A DNA stretch of 64,000 nt from an uncultured Marinobacter sp. (GTDB lineage: Bacteria > Pseudomonadota > Gammaproteobacteria > Pseudomonadales > Oleiphilaceae). The notes below the pieces were generated by a model that worked only from the letters and a program-made list of their open reading frames with translations, did no database searches and was not told the origin of the DNA. Position numbers and translations under genes: made by a program. The DNA is taken from NCBI RefSeq assembly GCF_947488835.1, contig NZ_CANLBK010000002.1, positions 186,001-250,000 on the forward strand, in the 5' to 3' direction. Below are positions 54,932 to 64,000 of the stretch, one piece after another; within the stretch, counting starts at the first letter, position 1; each line of letters starts with the position of its first letter.

Positions 54932-56443
54932 ATGTCTTCGTCAAAGGTACTTGAACAGCTGCGAGGCAAGCAGGTCTTGATTACCGGCACCACGGGTTTT
55001 CTGGGCAAGGTTATTCTGGAAAAGCTGATTCGTACGGTGCCGGATATTGGCGGTATACACCTGCTGATACGGGGCAATAAACAGCATCCTGACGCCCGTG
55101 GGCGCTTTCTCCAGGAAATTTCCACCTCCTCTGTATTTGATCGTTTACGCCAGGAGAACAGCGAAGCGTTTGAGTCATTTCTGGAAGATCGCCTGCACTG
55201 TGTCACTGGGGAAGTCACTCAGCATGGTTTTGGACTGAAGCCTGAGGCGTTTCAAAAGCTGGCGGGCAGTGTTGATGCTGTTATTAACTCCGCTGCCAGC
55301 GTTAACTTCCGGGAAGAGTTGGACAAGGCGCTATCTATCAATACGTTGTGTCTGCAAAATATTGCGGAACTAGCACAGCTGAACCCCTCCCTTGCGGTGA
55401 TTCAGGTTTCAACCTGTTATGTGAACGGAATGAATTCTGGTCAGGTTACTGAATCAGTGATCAAGCCTGCGGGTGCGGATATCCCTCGCAGCTCCTCAGG
55501 TTATTACGAAATTGAAGAACTGATCCGGGTACTTAATGACAGCATTGCAGATGTGCGCTCGCGCTACACCGGCAAATTGCTGGAGCGCAAACTTGTAGAC
55601 TTGGGTATCCGTGAGGCAAACCGATACGGCTGGAGTGACACTTACACTTTTACCAAATGGCTAGGCGAGCAACTGCTGATGAAAGCGCTGGAGGGGCGTG
55701 CCCTTACCATTGTGCGCCCGTCCATAATTGAAAGTGCTTTAGAAGAGCCGGCACCGGGCTGGATTGAAGGCGTAAAAGTAGCAGATGCCATCATTCTTGC
55801 TTATGCGCGAGAAAAGGTAACTTTATTCCCCGGCAAACGCTCCGGTATCGTTGATGTTATTCCCGTTGATCTGGTCGCGAACACCATTATTCTTGCGGTT
55901 GCGGAAGCATTGGGCGAGCGCCCGGAAGCCAGGATTTATCAGTGCTGCAGTGGCAGCTCCAACCCGGTGTCAGTCGGTGAGTTCATCGATCACCTGATGG
56001 CGGAAGCTAAGAGCAACTATGCTTCCTACGAAAACCTGTTTTATCGTCGACCCGTCAAACCCTTCATTGCAGTGAACCGTGCTCTGTTTGACGCGTTAGT
56101 GGGTGGTGCTCGCATTCCATTGAGCCTTGCCAGCCGCATGAAGGGCCTGCTGGGGCAGGGGCGTGAGCTTAAAGCCTTGCAAAACCTTGATACCACACGC
56201 TCGTTGGCTACTATTTTTGGTTTCTATACCGCTCCGGATTATATCTTCCGCAATGACGACCTTCTGGCTCTGGCCGCGCGCATGGGTGAGGTAGACAAGG
56301 CGTTGTTCCCTGTGGATGCCCGCGAAATTGACTGGGCGGTGTATTTGCGCAAGATTCACTTGGCTGGCCTGAACCGGTACGCCCTGAGTGCGAAAAAAGC
56401 CCGACTTCCGCGAAGTTCCCGTGGGCGAAAGAAAGCCGCCTGA
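54932..56443 (+). CDS. alcohol-forming fatty acyl-CoA reductase
   Basis: NADPH-dependent enzyme that reduces fatty acyl-CoA to fatty alcohol in wax-ester synthesis. The 503-residue protein has an N-terminal Rossmann domain (ITGTTGFLGKVILEKL), the SDR-type catalytic YTFTKWLGEQL (Tyr and Lys), and the C-terminal sterile/MALE-like domain. From memory it closely resembles the ~513-residue reductase Maqu_2507 of Marinobacter hydrocarbonoclasticus VT8. ATG 54932 has a perfect AGGAGG upstream; the longer frame from 54788 has no support. It stands as a single gene here, with no wax-ester synthase beside it. Confidence 0.93.
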   Translation: MSSSKVLEQLRGKQVLITGTTGFLGKVILEKLIRTVPDIGGIHLLIRGNKQHPDARGRFLQEISTSSVFDRLRQENSEAFESFLEDRLHCVTGEVTQHGFGLKPEAFQKLAGSVDAVINSAASVNFREELDKALSINTLCLQNIAELAQLNPSLAVIQVSTCYVNGMNSGQVTESVIKPAGADIPRSSSGYYEIEELIRVLNDSIADVRSRYTGKLLERKLVDLGIREANRYGWSDTYTFTKWLGEQLLMKALEGRALTIVRPSIIESALEEPAPGWIEGVKVADAIILAYAREKVTLFPGKRSGIVDVIPVDLVANTIILAVAEALGERPEARIYQCCSGSSNPVSVGEFIDHLMAEAKSNYASYENLFYRRPVKPFIAVNRALFDALVGGARIPLSLASRMKGLLGQGRELKALQNLDTTRSLATIFGFYTAPDYIFRNDDLLALAARMGEVDKALFPVDAREIDWAVYLRKIHLAGLNRYALSAKKARLPRSSRGRKKAA

Positions 56444-56611
56444 TTCCACTTGGCCCCGTTCAATCGGGCTGGTTTATCTCTCGGAGACGCAGAACTGCCT
56501 TTAATTTGAAGTTCATGCTGTTTGGAAATTACCCTTGAATTCTTGCAGGTTACTGTACCTTTCAGGCTAAAAGTTCAAGTAGGTTAGGACGTTAGTCTAA
56601 TTCATTGTGTG

Positions 56612-56632
56612 GTAGTTCACATGTTGAACTAC
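56612..56632. promoter_or_regulatory. perfect palindrome upstream of acs
   Basis: GTAGTTCA and TGAACTAC are perfect eight-base arms around CATGT, centred about 98 bases before the acs ATG. A nearby direct AGTTCA (around 56570) resembles one arm. This looks like a dimeric regulator site; the LuxR-type regulator encoded after acs is one candidate. The rest of 56444-56720 shows no gene. Confidence 0.55.
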
Positions 56633-56720
56633 GGCTATGAATCCGCGGGGTCTGTATACCCCACCGCTCTGGATTGACCAAATCTACAATGACAACAAAC
56701 TCTGTTCAAAGGGGAGCACT

Positions 56721-58670
56721 ATGACTGATAAAAACCTTTATCCGGTAAGCCCGGAGGTGGCCAAGCGGGCCTTGATAAACCGGGAGCAGTATGACGAAAT
56801 GTATCGTCAGTCCATTACAGATCCAGATGCTTTCTGGGGAGAGCATGGAAAGCGAATTGACTGGATCAAGCCCTACACCAAAGTTAAGAACACCACATTC
56901 GATCCTAAAAACGTTTCCATCAAGTGGTTTGAAGATGGCGAGTTGAATGCGTCTGCAAACTGCCTGGATCGACATCTTGAAACCCGCGGCGATCAGACGG
57001 CCATTATTTTTGAAGGCGACGACCCAGCCGAATCCCGTCATGTCAGTTATCGCGAGTTGCACGAAGAGACCAGCAAGTTTGCTAACGTACTGAAAAGCCT
57101 TGGCGTAACAAAAGGTGATGTTGTCACGATTTATATGCCAATGATTGTTGAAACCGCCGTGGCCATGCTGGCATGTACCCGTATTGGTGCTATCCATTCG
57201 GTTGTTTTTGGCGGCTTCTCGCCTGAAGCATTGGGTGCCCGAATCGTGAACGGTAAGTCGCGCTTTGTTGTTACCGCCGATGAAGGGCTTCGCGGTGGCC
57301 GTAAGGTGCCACTCAAAAAGAACGTGGACGCCGCCCTGAAAGACCGGGAAGGCGTGGCCGTTGAGAAGGTTGTGGTTGTCAGCCGCACCGGAAACAAAGA
57401 CTTGCCCTTCCAGGAAGGTCGGGATGTGCGCTACGAAGATTTGATGGCAACCGCATCCGCTGACTGCCCGCCAGAGCCAATGAATGCTGAAGATCCTTTG
57501 TTCATGCTCTACACATCAGGTTCTACTGGTGCACCCAAGGGCGTTTTGCATACTACCGGCGGTTATCTGGTGTATGCCTCCATGACCCATGAGTATGTGT
57601 TTGATTATAAAGAGGGTGATGTTTACTGGTGTACCGCAGACTTTGGCTGGGTAACAGGCCATAGTTACATTCTTTATGGCCCTCTGTGCAACGGCGCTAC
57701 ATCGCTACTGTTTGAAGGTGTTCCCAATTATCCGGATAGCTCTCGTATGGGCCAGGTTGTTGACAAGCATCAGGTCAACATTCTGTACACCGCCCCAACT
57801 GCTATTCGGGCGCTGATGGCTGAAGGCGAAGCCTGCATGGCAGGCACAACACGCAAGAGCCTGAAGTTGCTGGGTTCCGTGGGCGAACCCATAAATCCGG
57901 AAGCCTGGGAGTGGTACCACCGTGTAATCGGCAACAGCCAGTGCCCGATTGTGGATACCTGGTGGCAGACAGAAACCGGGGGCATTCTGATTGCACCGCT
58001 GCCCGGCGCCGTTGATTTAAAGCCGGGCTCCGCGACTGTGCCTTTCTTTGGTGTAAAGCCTGGCCTGATGGACAATGAAGGGAATCTGCTGGAAGGCAAA
58101 GCGGATGGCAATCTCGTTATTCTGGATAGTTGGCCCGGGCAGATGCGCACGATCTACGGTGATCATGAGCGTTTTATCCGAACCTATTTCAGCGCCTACC
58201 CCGGGATGTACTTTTCCGAAGATGGCGCGCGCAGAGATGAAGGCGGAGATTACTGGATTACCGGGCGCGTGGATGATGTGCTTAACATTTCCGGGCACCG
58301 CTTGGGCACTGCTGAGGTAGAAAGCGCGCTTGTGGCTCATGATAAGGTGGCAGAAGCTGCGGTTGTTGGCTTCCCCCATGACATAAAAGGCCAGGGGCTT
58401 TATGTTTACGTTACTCTGATGCAGGGTGAAGAGCCTTCAGATGAGCTCAAAAAAGAGCTGGTACAATGGGTTCGCAAGGAAATCGGCCCCATAGCCTCTC
58501 CGGATGTCATCCAGTGGGCACAGGGCATGCCAAAAACGCGGTCAGGCAAAATTATGCGCCGGATTCTGCGTAAAATTGCTGCTAACGAGCACGATCAGTT
58601 GGGAGACACATCCACACTTGCAGATCCAAGCGTAGTGGATGATCTCATCAGCAATCGTGAGTTTAAATAA
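56721..58670 (+). CDS. acs: acetyl-coenzyme A synthetase
   Basis: Activates acetate to acetyl-CoA via acetyl-AMP. The 649-residue ANL-superfamily enzyme has [19 protein letters not shown] (A3), the [10 protein letters not shown] region and the C-terminal [20 protein letters not shown] hinge; the acetylated Lys lies in [14 protein letters not shown] 56721 has GGGGAG upstream. The next gene is a CrbR/ErdR-like response regulator 40 bases downstream, the class known to control acs in Vibrio and Pseudomonas. Confidence 0.96.
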   Translation: MTDKNLYPVSPEVAKRALINREQYDEMYRQSITDPDAFWGEHGKRIDWIKPYTKVKNTTFDPKNVSIKWFEDGELNASANCLDRHLETRGDQTAIIFEGDDPAESRHVSYRELHEETSKFANVLKSLGVTKGDVVTIYMPMIVETAVAMLACTRIGAIHSVVFGGFSPEALGARIVNGKSRFVVTADEGLRGGRKVPLKKNVDAALKDREGVAVEKVVVVSRTGNKDLPFQEGRDVRYEDLMATASADCPPEPMNAEDPLFMLYTSGSTGAPKGVLHTTGGYLVYASMTHEYVFDYKEGDVYWCTADFGWVTGHSYILYGPLCNGATSLLFEGVPNYPDSSRMGQVVDKHQVNILYTAPTAIRALMAEGEACMAGTTRKSLKLLGSVGEPINPEAWEWYHRVIGNSQCPIVDTWWQTETGGILIAPLPGAVDLKPGSATVPFFGVKPGLMDNEGNLLEGKADGNLVILDSWPGQMRTIYGDHERFIRTYFSAYPGMYFSEDGARRDEGGDYWITGRVDDVLNISGHRLGTAEVESALVAHDKVAEAAVVGFPHDIKGQGLYVYVTLMQGEEPSDELKKELVQWVRKEIGPIASPDVIQWAQGMPKTRSGKIMRRILRKIAANEHDQLGDTSTLADPSVVDDLISNREFK

Positions 58671-58710
58671 GGTCTGAAAACAGGCCGAAAACCTGTGAGG
58701 AATCGGTTTA

Positions 58711-59376
58711 ATGACACAAACAATTATCGTCGCTGATGATCATCCGCTGTTTCGGGCCGCCCTGAAACAGGCGGTCAGTCAGGCGGTACCTGATGCGGAA
58801 ACCGTAGAAGTTGATAGCATCAAGGCACTCCAGGCGTCGGTAGATTCGCACCCGGATGCAGATCTGGTCCTGCTTGATCTGAATATGCCGGGTGCCCACG
58901 GTTTCTCGGGGCTGGTGTTCATGCGTGGACAATACCCCGGGCTACCCGTGGTGGTTGTGTCAGGGTCGGAGCAATTGCAGGTAATGCGTCGCTCGATCGA
59001 CTATGGGGCGTCTGGCTTTATTCCAAAGTCGGCGCCACTGCCCACCATCACCGAGGCTATTCGAGCTGTGCTTGAGGGGGATGTGTGGCTGCCGGAAGGC
59101 GTAGCAGACAAGCTGGAGCGCATGCACGCCGACACCACCGACTTTTCTGAAAAGCTGGCATCACTGACCCCGCAACAATTCCGGGTGTTGGGCATGCTGG
59201 CGGAAGGCCTTCTGAACAAGCAGATTGCTTATGATTTGGAAGTTTCGGAGGCTACGATCAAGGCGCACATCACTGCCGTGTTCCGCAAGCTTGGGGTTCG
59301 CAATCGCACCCAGGCGGTAATCGCGATACAGCAGATGGAGATAGACCCTTCGGATCAGTCGTTGTCTGGTAGCTGA
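58711..59376 (+). CDS. LuxR-family response regulator (CrbR/ErdR/AgmR-like)
   Basis: A 221-residue response regulator with a REC domain (IVADDHPLFRAALK; phosphoacceptor in LVLLDLNMPG) and a C-terminal LuxR helix-turn-helix (FRVLGMLAEGLLNKQIAYDL, VSEATIKAHITAVFRKLGVR). The sequence is of the AgmR/ErdR/CrbR group, which activates acetyl-CoA synthetase genes in other gammaproteobacteria. Its position 40 bases after acs supports a role in acetate or alcohol use. The cognate kinase is not in this window. Confidence 0.85.
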   Translation: MTQTIIVADDHPLFRAALKQAVSQAVPDAETVEVDSIKALQASVDSHPDADLVLLDLNMPGAHGFSGLVFMRGQYPGLPVVVVSGSEQLQVMRRSIDYGASGFIPKSAPLPTITEAIRAVLEGDVWLPEGVADKLERMHADTTDFSEKLASLTPQQFRVLGMLAEGLLNKQIAYDLEVSEATIKAHITAVFRKLGVRNRTQAVIAIQQMEIDPSDQSLSGS

Positions 59377-59396
59377 GGCTCAGTAAGTCAGGAGGC

Positions 59397-59422
59397 CGGA
59401 CGGGGGGAGGTGTTCCCGTCCG
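59397..59422. terminator. GC hairpin between convergent genes
   Basis: CGGACGGG and CCCGTCCG pair perfectly across a ten-base loop in the 64-base gap between the response-regulator and hydroxyacid-dehydrogenase genes. The following ATTT is a short T-run at best. Confidence 0.5.
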
Positions 59423-59440
59423 ACATTTGTGGGAACTCGG

Positions 59441-60424
59441 CTACTTGCTCCCAGCGTACCCCAACTCCTTATCCACCAGATTGAACAGCTCCTCACCACC
59501 GTGCCAGCGGTCAAAATTCTCCAGAAACTGATCGGTAAGTGCCCGGTGCCAGCCGATAAAGTCACCGGCCATGTGTGCTGTCATGATGACGTTTTCCATA
59601 TCCCAAAGCGGGTGGTCTTCCGGTAACGGCTCTTCTTCGAATACGTCGAGCCCGGCACCGGCAATTTCGCCACTCTCCAGCGCAGCAATAAGATCGGCTG
59701 TTTTGACAATTGGGCCGCGGCCAACGTTAATCAGGCGTGCAGTGTTTTTCATCGCCTTGAATGCCTTCTCGTCAAACAAACCCTCTGTCTGCGGTGTCAG
59801 CGGTGCAGCAATCACCACGTAATCTGCCAGTTCCAGCTGGTGATATAACTCATCATTGCCATGAACCGCCACAAAATCCGGGTCTTCCGTGCGGGCTGTT
59901 CTGGCAATGCCGTGGGGCTTCATGCCAGCAGCGGCAACAAGACGTCCAATCTGCCGACCGATAGAGCCTGCGCCCACGACAAGAACCTGCTTGCCTGTCG
60001 CTCTTTCCGTATCCCGGTGCTTCCACTGGTGTTTCATTTGCAGGCGGATTGAGCCGGGAAAATCCTTGGCAAACATCAGGATGGTGCAAAGCACATATTC
60101 AGCGATGGTGCGGTCAAATATGCCTCTGGCGTTGGTGACAATCACACTGCTTTTTGTGAGGGCAGGGAACATCAGGGCATCTACCCCGGCGCTGGTGGCA
60201 TGTATCCACCTCAGTTTATCCGCACAGCCCCAAGCCGCCTCAAGTGCCTCAGTTCTGAAATCTGTCACCATCATCACATCGGTGCCCGGCAAGGTACTTC
60301 GCAAGGTTGCCTCGTCGCTGGCGAAACGCACTTCGGCGCGAGCCCGAAGCGCATCCATTCCCGGTGGCTCCTGCTCTCCGGGAGCAGTAAGGACAGTTAC
60401 AACAGGCTTGCTGAGATGGGACAT
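59441..60424 (-). CDS. D-2-hydroxyacid dehydrogenase family protein
   Basis: A 327-residue NAD(P)-dependent oxidoreductase of the D-isomer 2-hydroxyacid dehydrogenase family (glyoxylate/hydroxypyruvate reductase-like). Rossmann GAGSIGRQIGRL, the catalytic Arg in NVGRGPIV, Glu in DVFEEEPLPEDHPLWDMENV and His in TAHMAGD are all present. ATG 60424 follows GGAGG by five bases; the longer frame to 60547 does not match the family. Substrate is not resolved. Divergent from the aminotransferase gene. Confidence 0.88.
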   Translation of the reverse strand: MSHLSKPVVTVLTAPGEQEPPGMDALRARAEVRFASDEATLRSTLPGTDVMMVTDFRTEALEAAWGCADKLRWIHATSAGVDALMFPALTKSSVIVTNARGIFDRTIAEYVLCTILMFAKDFPGSIRLQMKHQWKHRDTERATGKQVLVVGAGSIGRQIGRLVAAAGMKPHGIARTARTEDPDFVAVHGNDELYHQLELADYVVIAAPLTPQTEGLFDEKAFKAMKNTARLINVGRGPIVKTADLIAALESGEIAGAGLDVFEEEPLPEDHPLWDMENVIMTAHMAGDFIGWHRALTDQFLENFDRWHGGEELFNLVDKELGYAGSK

Positions 60425-60690
60425 TGAACCTCCGGGGCTTCGATTGCTGATTATCGAGAGTTGTTTTACGGGCCAAGCATTTTCCTCTACAAAACCCTTG
60501 AAGCCAGTCTGGTAGGCGGATGCCGTCTGGTCAACCTCAGCTCGCACCTAAGGTAGTGATCATCGTTGATCCTGGTGGGTACTTGTACCTATCAAGCCCG
60601 TCCCTGCATTACCTTGTATGCCCGGATTTTCCTGACTAACCTGCAAGAGGGTCTGTTTTGGCCCTCCCGTTCCCGTTGTAGGAGGTTGTT

Positions 60691-61917
60691 ATGGCAAATG
60701 GCGCCAATAAAGATACCGGCGAGGATAAAGTGCGGAGAGTGAAATACCGGAAGGCGAAGGCCAGTTGGAACCCTGCGATGCAGGCGATTCCGGTACCGGG
60801 GATTCGGCGCATGGTCAATATGGCAGCCACTATGAAGGATGTAATTCATCTTTCGATTGGCCAGCCTGACCTCCCTACACCCAAGCATGTTATTGATGCT
60901 TATATTGACGCCCTCAATGCAGGACAAACTGGCTACACCATGGATGCCGGTTTGCCTGAACTGCTTGTGGCCTTGAGGGATTACTACGGCAAGCGATACA
61001 ACCGAAAACTCACCAGGGATAATATTCTGGTGACCAGCGGAGCAACCGAGGCCATGTATCTGGCTATCTCGGCGACATCTGCACCGGGCCGCCAATTTAT
61101 CGTTACAGACCCTTCTTTTTTGCTGTACGCGCCACTCATCCGCATGAACGGGGGGGAAGTGAAGTTTGTACCGACCCGTGTGGAAAACGATCATCAGCTT
61201 GATCCCGACGAAGTGATCGCAGCCATGGGGCCGCGTACGTTTGCCTTGATACTGAATAATCCGAATAACCCTACTGGGGCGGTATATCCCCGCAGTACCG
61301 TGGAAGCCATTCTGGAAGAGTGCGCCTATCGGGGCATACAGGTGTATGCCGATGAGGTGTACGACCACATGATTTTTGATGATGAAGATTTTGCCAGTGT
61401 TCTCAGTTGCTCTGTGGATCTGGACAACATCATGTGCATCAGTAGTTTCTCGAAAACCTACAGTATGGCGGGGCTGCGTGTGGGTTGGGTCATTGCCAGC
61501 CAGGCCACAATCAAATACCTACGGCGCTACCACATGTTCACCACGTCGGTTGCCAATACGCCCTCACAATATGCGGGTGTGGCAGCACTAACGAGTGACC
61601 AGCAATGCGTAACGGACATGCTGGCCATCTATCGGGAGCGCAGGGATAAGGTAGTGGAGCTGGTTGATCAGACCCCATACCTGACCGGGTATAAGCCAGG
61701 AGGAGCATTCTTTGTCTTCCCGGACTTGCCACCCCATGTTGATGGGTCAGATCTGGCCTTGCGAATGCTCAAAGAAACCGGCGTGTGTGTGGTGCCGGGA
61801 GATGCATTTGGCGAAGCCTGTACCAATGCCGTTCGAATCAGCTTTTCTACTACGTGTGAGAAACTTGATGCGGCGTTTGACCGTATCATTCCGTGGATGG
61901 CCAAACAGAAGTTCTGA
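60691..61917 (+). CDS. class I/II PLP-dependent aminotransferase
   Basis: A 408-residue fold-type I aminotransferase of the aspartate/aromatic-transaminase superfamily. PLP-binding features are present: SIGQPDLPTP, SGATEAMYLAISA, NNPNNPTGAVYP, ADEVYDHM, and the Schiff-base Lys in SSFSKTYSMAGLRVGW. The ATG has AGGAGG six bases upstream. Amino-donor specificity cannot be assigned. It is followed by a small zinc-ribbon gene, four bases after its stop. Confidence 0.9.
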   Translation: MANGANKDTGEDKVRRVKYRKAKASWNPAMQAIPVPGIRRMVNMAATMKDVIHLSIGQPDLPTPKHVIDAYIDALNAGQTGYTMDAGLPELLVALRDYYGKRYNRKLTRDNILVTSGATEAMYLAISATSAPGRQFIVTDPSFLLYAPLIRMNGGEVKFVPTRVENDHQLDPDEVIAAMGPRTFALILNNPNNPTGAVYPRSTVEAILEECAYRGIQVYADEVYDHMIFDDEDFASVLSCSVDLDNIMCISSFSKTYSMAGLRVGWVIASQATIKYLRRYHMFTTSVANTPSQYAGVAALTSDQQCVTDMLAIYRERRDKVVELVDQTPYLTGYKPGGAFFVFPDLPPHVDGSDLALRMLKETGVCVVPGDAFGEACTNAVRISFSTTCEKLDAAFDRIIPWMAKQKF

Positions 61918-61926
61918 GGAGTGCTT

Positions 61927-62118
61927 ATGTCGGCTCTGGATTCGGTTCTTGTCCAGTGCCCCTATTGTTGGGAGGCGCTGGATATCAGCGTCGACCCTTC
62001 AGTGGCGGAACAGGAATATGTTGAAGATTGTCAGGTATGCTGTCAGCCCATTCTATTGCGTGTGGTTTTCGATGATAATCTTACCCCGCACGTAGAGGCC
62101 CGGGCCGAAAACGAGTAG
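61927..62118 (+). CDS. CPXCG-motif zinc-ribbon protein
   Basis: A 63-residue protein of the CPXCG cysteine-rich family: CPYCWE near the N-terminus and CQVCCQP near the middle form a zinc ribbon, and the remainder is acidic. Function unknown, probably RNA- or protein-binding. ATG 61927 follows GAGGAG; an in-frame GTG lies at 61921. Likely co-transcribed with the aminotransferase gene. Confidence 0.8.
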   Translation: MSALDSVLVQCPYCWEALDISVDPSVAEQEYVEDCQVCCQPILLRVVFDDNLTPHVEARAENE

Positions 62119-62212
62119 TAAACCCCGGATTCTGACCGATCATTAATCTGCCAATCTTGTCTCGCCTCCCATGCTGCCGCAGGATAGGGGGTCAATCCAC
62201 GGAGATTAAACG

Positions 62213-62785
62213 ATGAAATATACACGCCTTAATGGCCTTTGGGGCTTAATGTTGCTGGCTTTTGCTCTGACGAGTGGCTGTGCCAGCATGTCCCCTTATG
62301 CAATATCGGAAGGTGAGCTTGAGCGGCATCTGCAGGATGTTGTGAGCGATTTTGACCGCACGCAGTTAAAGAATGGCTCTCCGCTTAGCATGAGCCTTAG
62401 TGGTGCCGACATTACCCTGGGGCCAGATGGTCGCGATGTGGCAGTGATAGACCTGAAGGGGCAGGTGGCTCTGAATGCTTTTCTGGCCAAACTTCCGGTT
62501 GATATCGCCCTGAAAGTGGAAGGCGCCCCGGTCTATGACAGCAAGGAAAAAGCCATCTATATTCGCAGAATCAAGTTGCTTGAAAGCAGCATTGATTCCG
62601 GCTTTTTCAAGGGTGATCTTGCGCCCGTTACCGACACCGTGATGGGCGTTGTGGCCCAAATGCTGGAAACCATGCCGGTATATCGTCTGGACGAAACCAA
62701 CATGGCCCAGCGTATGTTTGGAATGGTGCCTATGGATGTTCGGGTAGCGCCCGGGCGCCTTGAATTTGTAATGGCTGACAAGTAA
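62213..62785 (+). CDS. DUF1439 outer-membrane lipoprotein
   Basis: A 190-residue lipoprotein. The signal peptide ends at a lipobox (LTSGC, lipidated Cys near residue 22), and the mature part fits the DUF1439 family (YceB-like) of small periplasm-facing outer-membrane lipoproteins. The family's function is unsettled; a lipid-binding barrel-like fold has been proposed. GGAG lies upstream of the ATG. Confidence 0.82.
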   Translation: MKYTRLNGLWGLMLLAFALTSGCASMSPYAISEGELERHLQDVVSDFDRTQLKNGSPLSMSLSGADITLGPDGRDVAVIDLKGQVALNAFLAKLPVDIALKVEGAPVYDSKEKAIYIRRIKLLESSIDSGFFKGDLAPVTDTVMGVVAQMLETMPVYRLDETNMAQRMFGMVPMDVRVAPGRLEFVMADK

Positions 62786-62799
62786 GCAATATTTAGTGG

Positions 62800-62831
62800 A
62801 CCAGAGCCAGGTGCTGGTTTCTGGCTCTGGT
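62800..62831. terminator. stem-loop between convergent genes
   Basis: ACCAGAGCCAG and CTGGCTCTGGT form a perfect 11-base stem with a ten-base loop, 15 bases after the lipoprotein stop. No long T-run is present on either strand. Probably a bidirectional terminator for the convergent pair. Confidence 0.55.
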
Positions 62832-62842
62832 TCAGCGGTCGG

Positions 62843-63997
62843 TCAGGCTGACAGGCGTTGGCAGATTGCCTCTCCGATCTCGCTGGTTCCCCTCCGTGCA
62901 CCCGCATTTTCAGCCAGATCCGCCGCTACCGCGTCAAAAAGTTCCTTACCAGCTACTGCCATCACCGGATCTTTCCGGCCAAACCATTCCAGCATTCGTG
63001 CTGCGGTGAACAGCATGGCGGTTGGGTCTGCCAAGCCTTGGCCAGCGATGTCTGGGGCGCTGCCATGGGTTGGCTCGAACATGGATGGCATGTCCGGGTC
63101 TGTTGGATTCAGGTTGCAAGAGGGCGCAACCCCCATCCCGCCTGAGAGCACGGCAGCTAAATCCGTAAGAATATCCCCTTGCAGGTTGCTCGCTACCACC
63201 ACATCGAAGGCCCAAGGGCTCTGTACAAACTTCATGCAGGCCGCGTCTACCAGTTCATGGTGGGTGGCTACATCCGGATAGTCTTTGCTGATTTCGTCGA
63301 AAGCTTCAGTGTACATATCGCCCCAATAGCGTAGGGCATTACGTTTAGTAATCAGGCATACCTGGCTTTCACAAGTGTCGCCATCCAGGGTGCGGAACTC
63401 TCTGGTACGACCTTCATTCGACCGTTCAGTCGCTCGGGCGCGGGCTTGCTCAAATCCATAGCGAATGATGCGATTGGTAGCCTTGCGCGTAAACACCTCC
63501 AATTGTGTCGCAATCTCATCCTCAGTGCCCTGACGCAAACGTCCACCCTGGCTCACGTACTCACCTTCAGAGTTCTCCCGAATCACCAGCATGTCTATGT
63601 CTTTTGCGCGCTCATCGGCGAGGTATTGGCGGGCACCGGGTAGCAGCCGGGCAGGGCGCTCGCACACCCATTGGTCAAAACCTTTGCGCATTTCCAGCAG
63701 AGGTGCCAGTGAAACGCTGTCGGTCAAAAGGTAGCGATTCGGGTCGTCCAGAGGCCCTGGATCACCCAGGGCGCCAAGCAGAATGGCATCGTAAGCTTTG
63801 AGCTGGGCTAAAGCATCCGCTGGCATGGATTCGCCATGTGCTTGGTGCCAAGCGTGAGAAGGCCATGGAAACTCATCCCATTCAAGGCTGAGGTTGTGCT
63901 TGGTGCGCAGGGTTTCCAGGCAGCGTATGGCTTCCCCCACAACCTCCGGGCCAATGCCGTCGCCCGGTGTCACTGCAATGCGGGTAGTCTGGGCCAT
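62843..63997 (-). CDS. isopropylmalate/tartrate dehydrogenase-family oxidoreductase
   Basis: A 384-residue member of the isocitrate/isopropylmalate dehydrogenase family. Visible are TPGDGIGPEV at the N-terminus, the metal-binding SNLQGDILTDLAA segment and FEPTHGSAPDIAG. An insertion (about residues 175-195) and the overall pattern fit tartrate or D-malate dehydrogenase/decarboxylases more than LeuB. Substrate is uncertain. The ATG is only three bases from the window edge, so an upstream start cannot be excluded. Confidence 0.82.
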   Translation of the reverse strand: MAQTTRIAVTPGDGIGPEVVGEAIRCLETLRTKHNLSLEWDEFPWPSHAWHQAHGESMPADALAQLKAYDAILLGALGDPGPLDDPNRYLLTDSVSLAPLLEMRKGFDQWVCERPARLLPGARQYLADERAKDIDMLVIRENSEGEYVSQGGRLRQGTEDEIATQLEVFTRKATNRIIRYGFEQARARATERSNEGRTREFRTLDGDTCESQVCLITKRNALRYWGDMYTEAFDEISKDYPDVATHHELVDAACMKFVQSPWAFDVVVASNLQGDILTDLAAVLSGGMGVAPSCNLNPTDPDMPSMFEPTHGSAPDIAGQGLADPTAMLFTAARMLEWFGRKDPVMAVAGKELFDAVAADLAENAGARRGTSEIGEAICQRLSA

Positions 63998-64000
63998 TTT

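Overview
The window reads as one contiguous piece of a gammaproteobacterial chromosome, most likely Marinobacter or a close marine relative. The basis is the complete algU-mucA-mucB-rseC-mucD envelope-stress operon, a GacS/BarA-type kinase, many HDOD and GGDEF/EAL proteins, and a roughly 500-residue alcohol-forming fatty acyl-CoA reductase of the kind known from Marinobacter wax-ester synthesis. The genus is an inference; no 16S rRNA or tRNA gene is present.

Layout. 1-4.3 kb: 3' end of recJ, prfB with its programmed +1 frameshift, lysS, ung. 4.3-8.6 kb (minus strand): nadB, sdhE, ygfX, ygfZ and an HDOD gene. 8.8-13.1 kb: algU-mucA-mucB-rseC-mucD. 13.2-22.2 kb: a CHASE-PAS-GGDEF-EAL protein, then the tightly packed lepA-lepB-DUF4845-rnc-era-recO-pdxJ run. 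22.2-31.4 kb: gacS/barA (minus), then cysM, rlmD, relA, mazG (stress signalling and housekeeping) and two small paralogous genes facing each other. 31.5-38.0 kb: ppc, a YbaK-HDOD fusion, adk, tsaB, rsmJ.

38.0-41.9 kb is accessory DNA and the most unusual part. It holds seven small gene cassettes separated by attC-like recombination sites, with no integrase gene in the window. The cassettes encode a small Trp-rich protein, a DUF2750 protein, two membrane proteins, a reversed ParD/ParE toxin-antitoxin pair, a small unknown protein and a PNPOx-like flavoprotein. The array starts beside a nested inverted-repeat element and ends in a decayed attC whose core resembles the aadA-type attC of mobile integrons.

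41.9-49 kb: a DMT transporter, plsB (minus), nudC, murI, then a DUF2156 acyltransferase-like protein and a methyltransferase (minus). 49-54.7 kb: a signalling block in which an HDOD-GAF-histidine kinase and a REC-PAS-GGDEF-EAL protein form an operon divergent from a MinD/ParA-like ATPase. 54.9-64 kb: fatty acyl-CoA reductase, acs followed by a CrbR/ErdR-like response regulator, a 2-hydroxyacid dehydrogenase divergent from an aminotransferase, a CPXCG zinc-ribbon protein, a DUF1439 lipoprotein and an isopropylmalate/tartrate-dehydrogenase-family enzyme.

Most of the window is ordinary core genome. The points worth following up are the integrase-less cassette array and its flanking elements, the HDOD/c-di-GMP/MinD-like block, the YbaK-HDOD fusion, the DUF2156-methyltransferase pair, and a palindrome upstream of acs.
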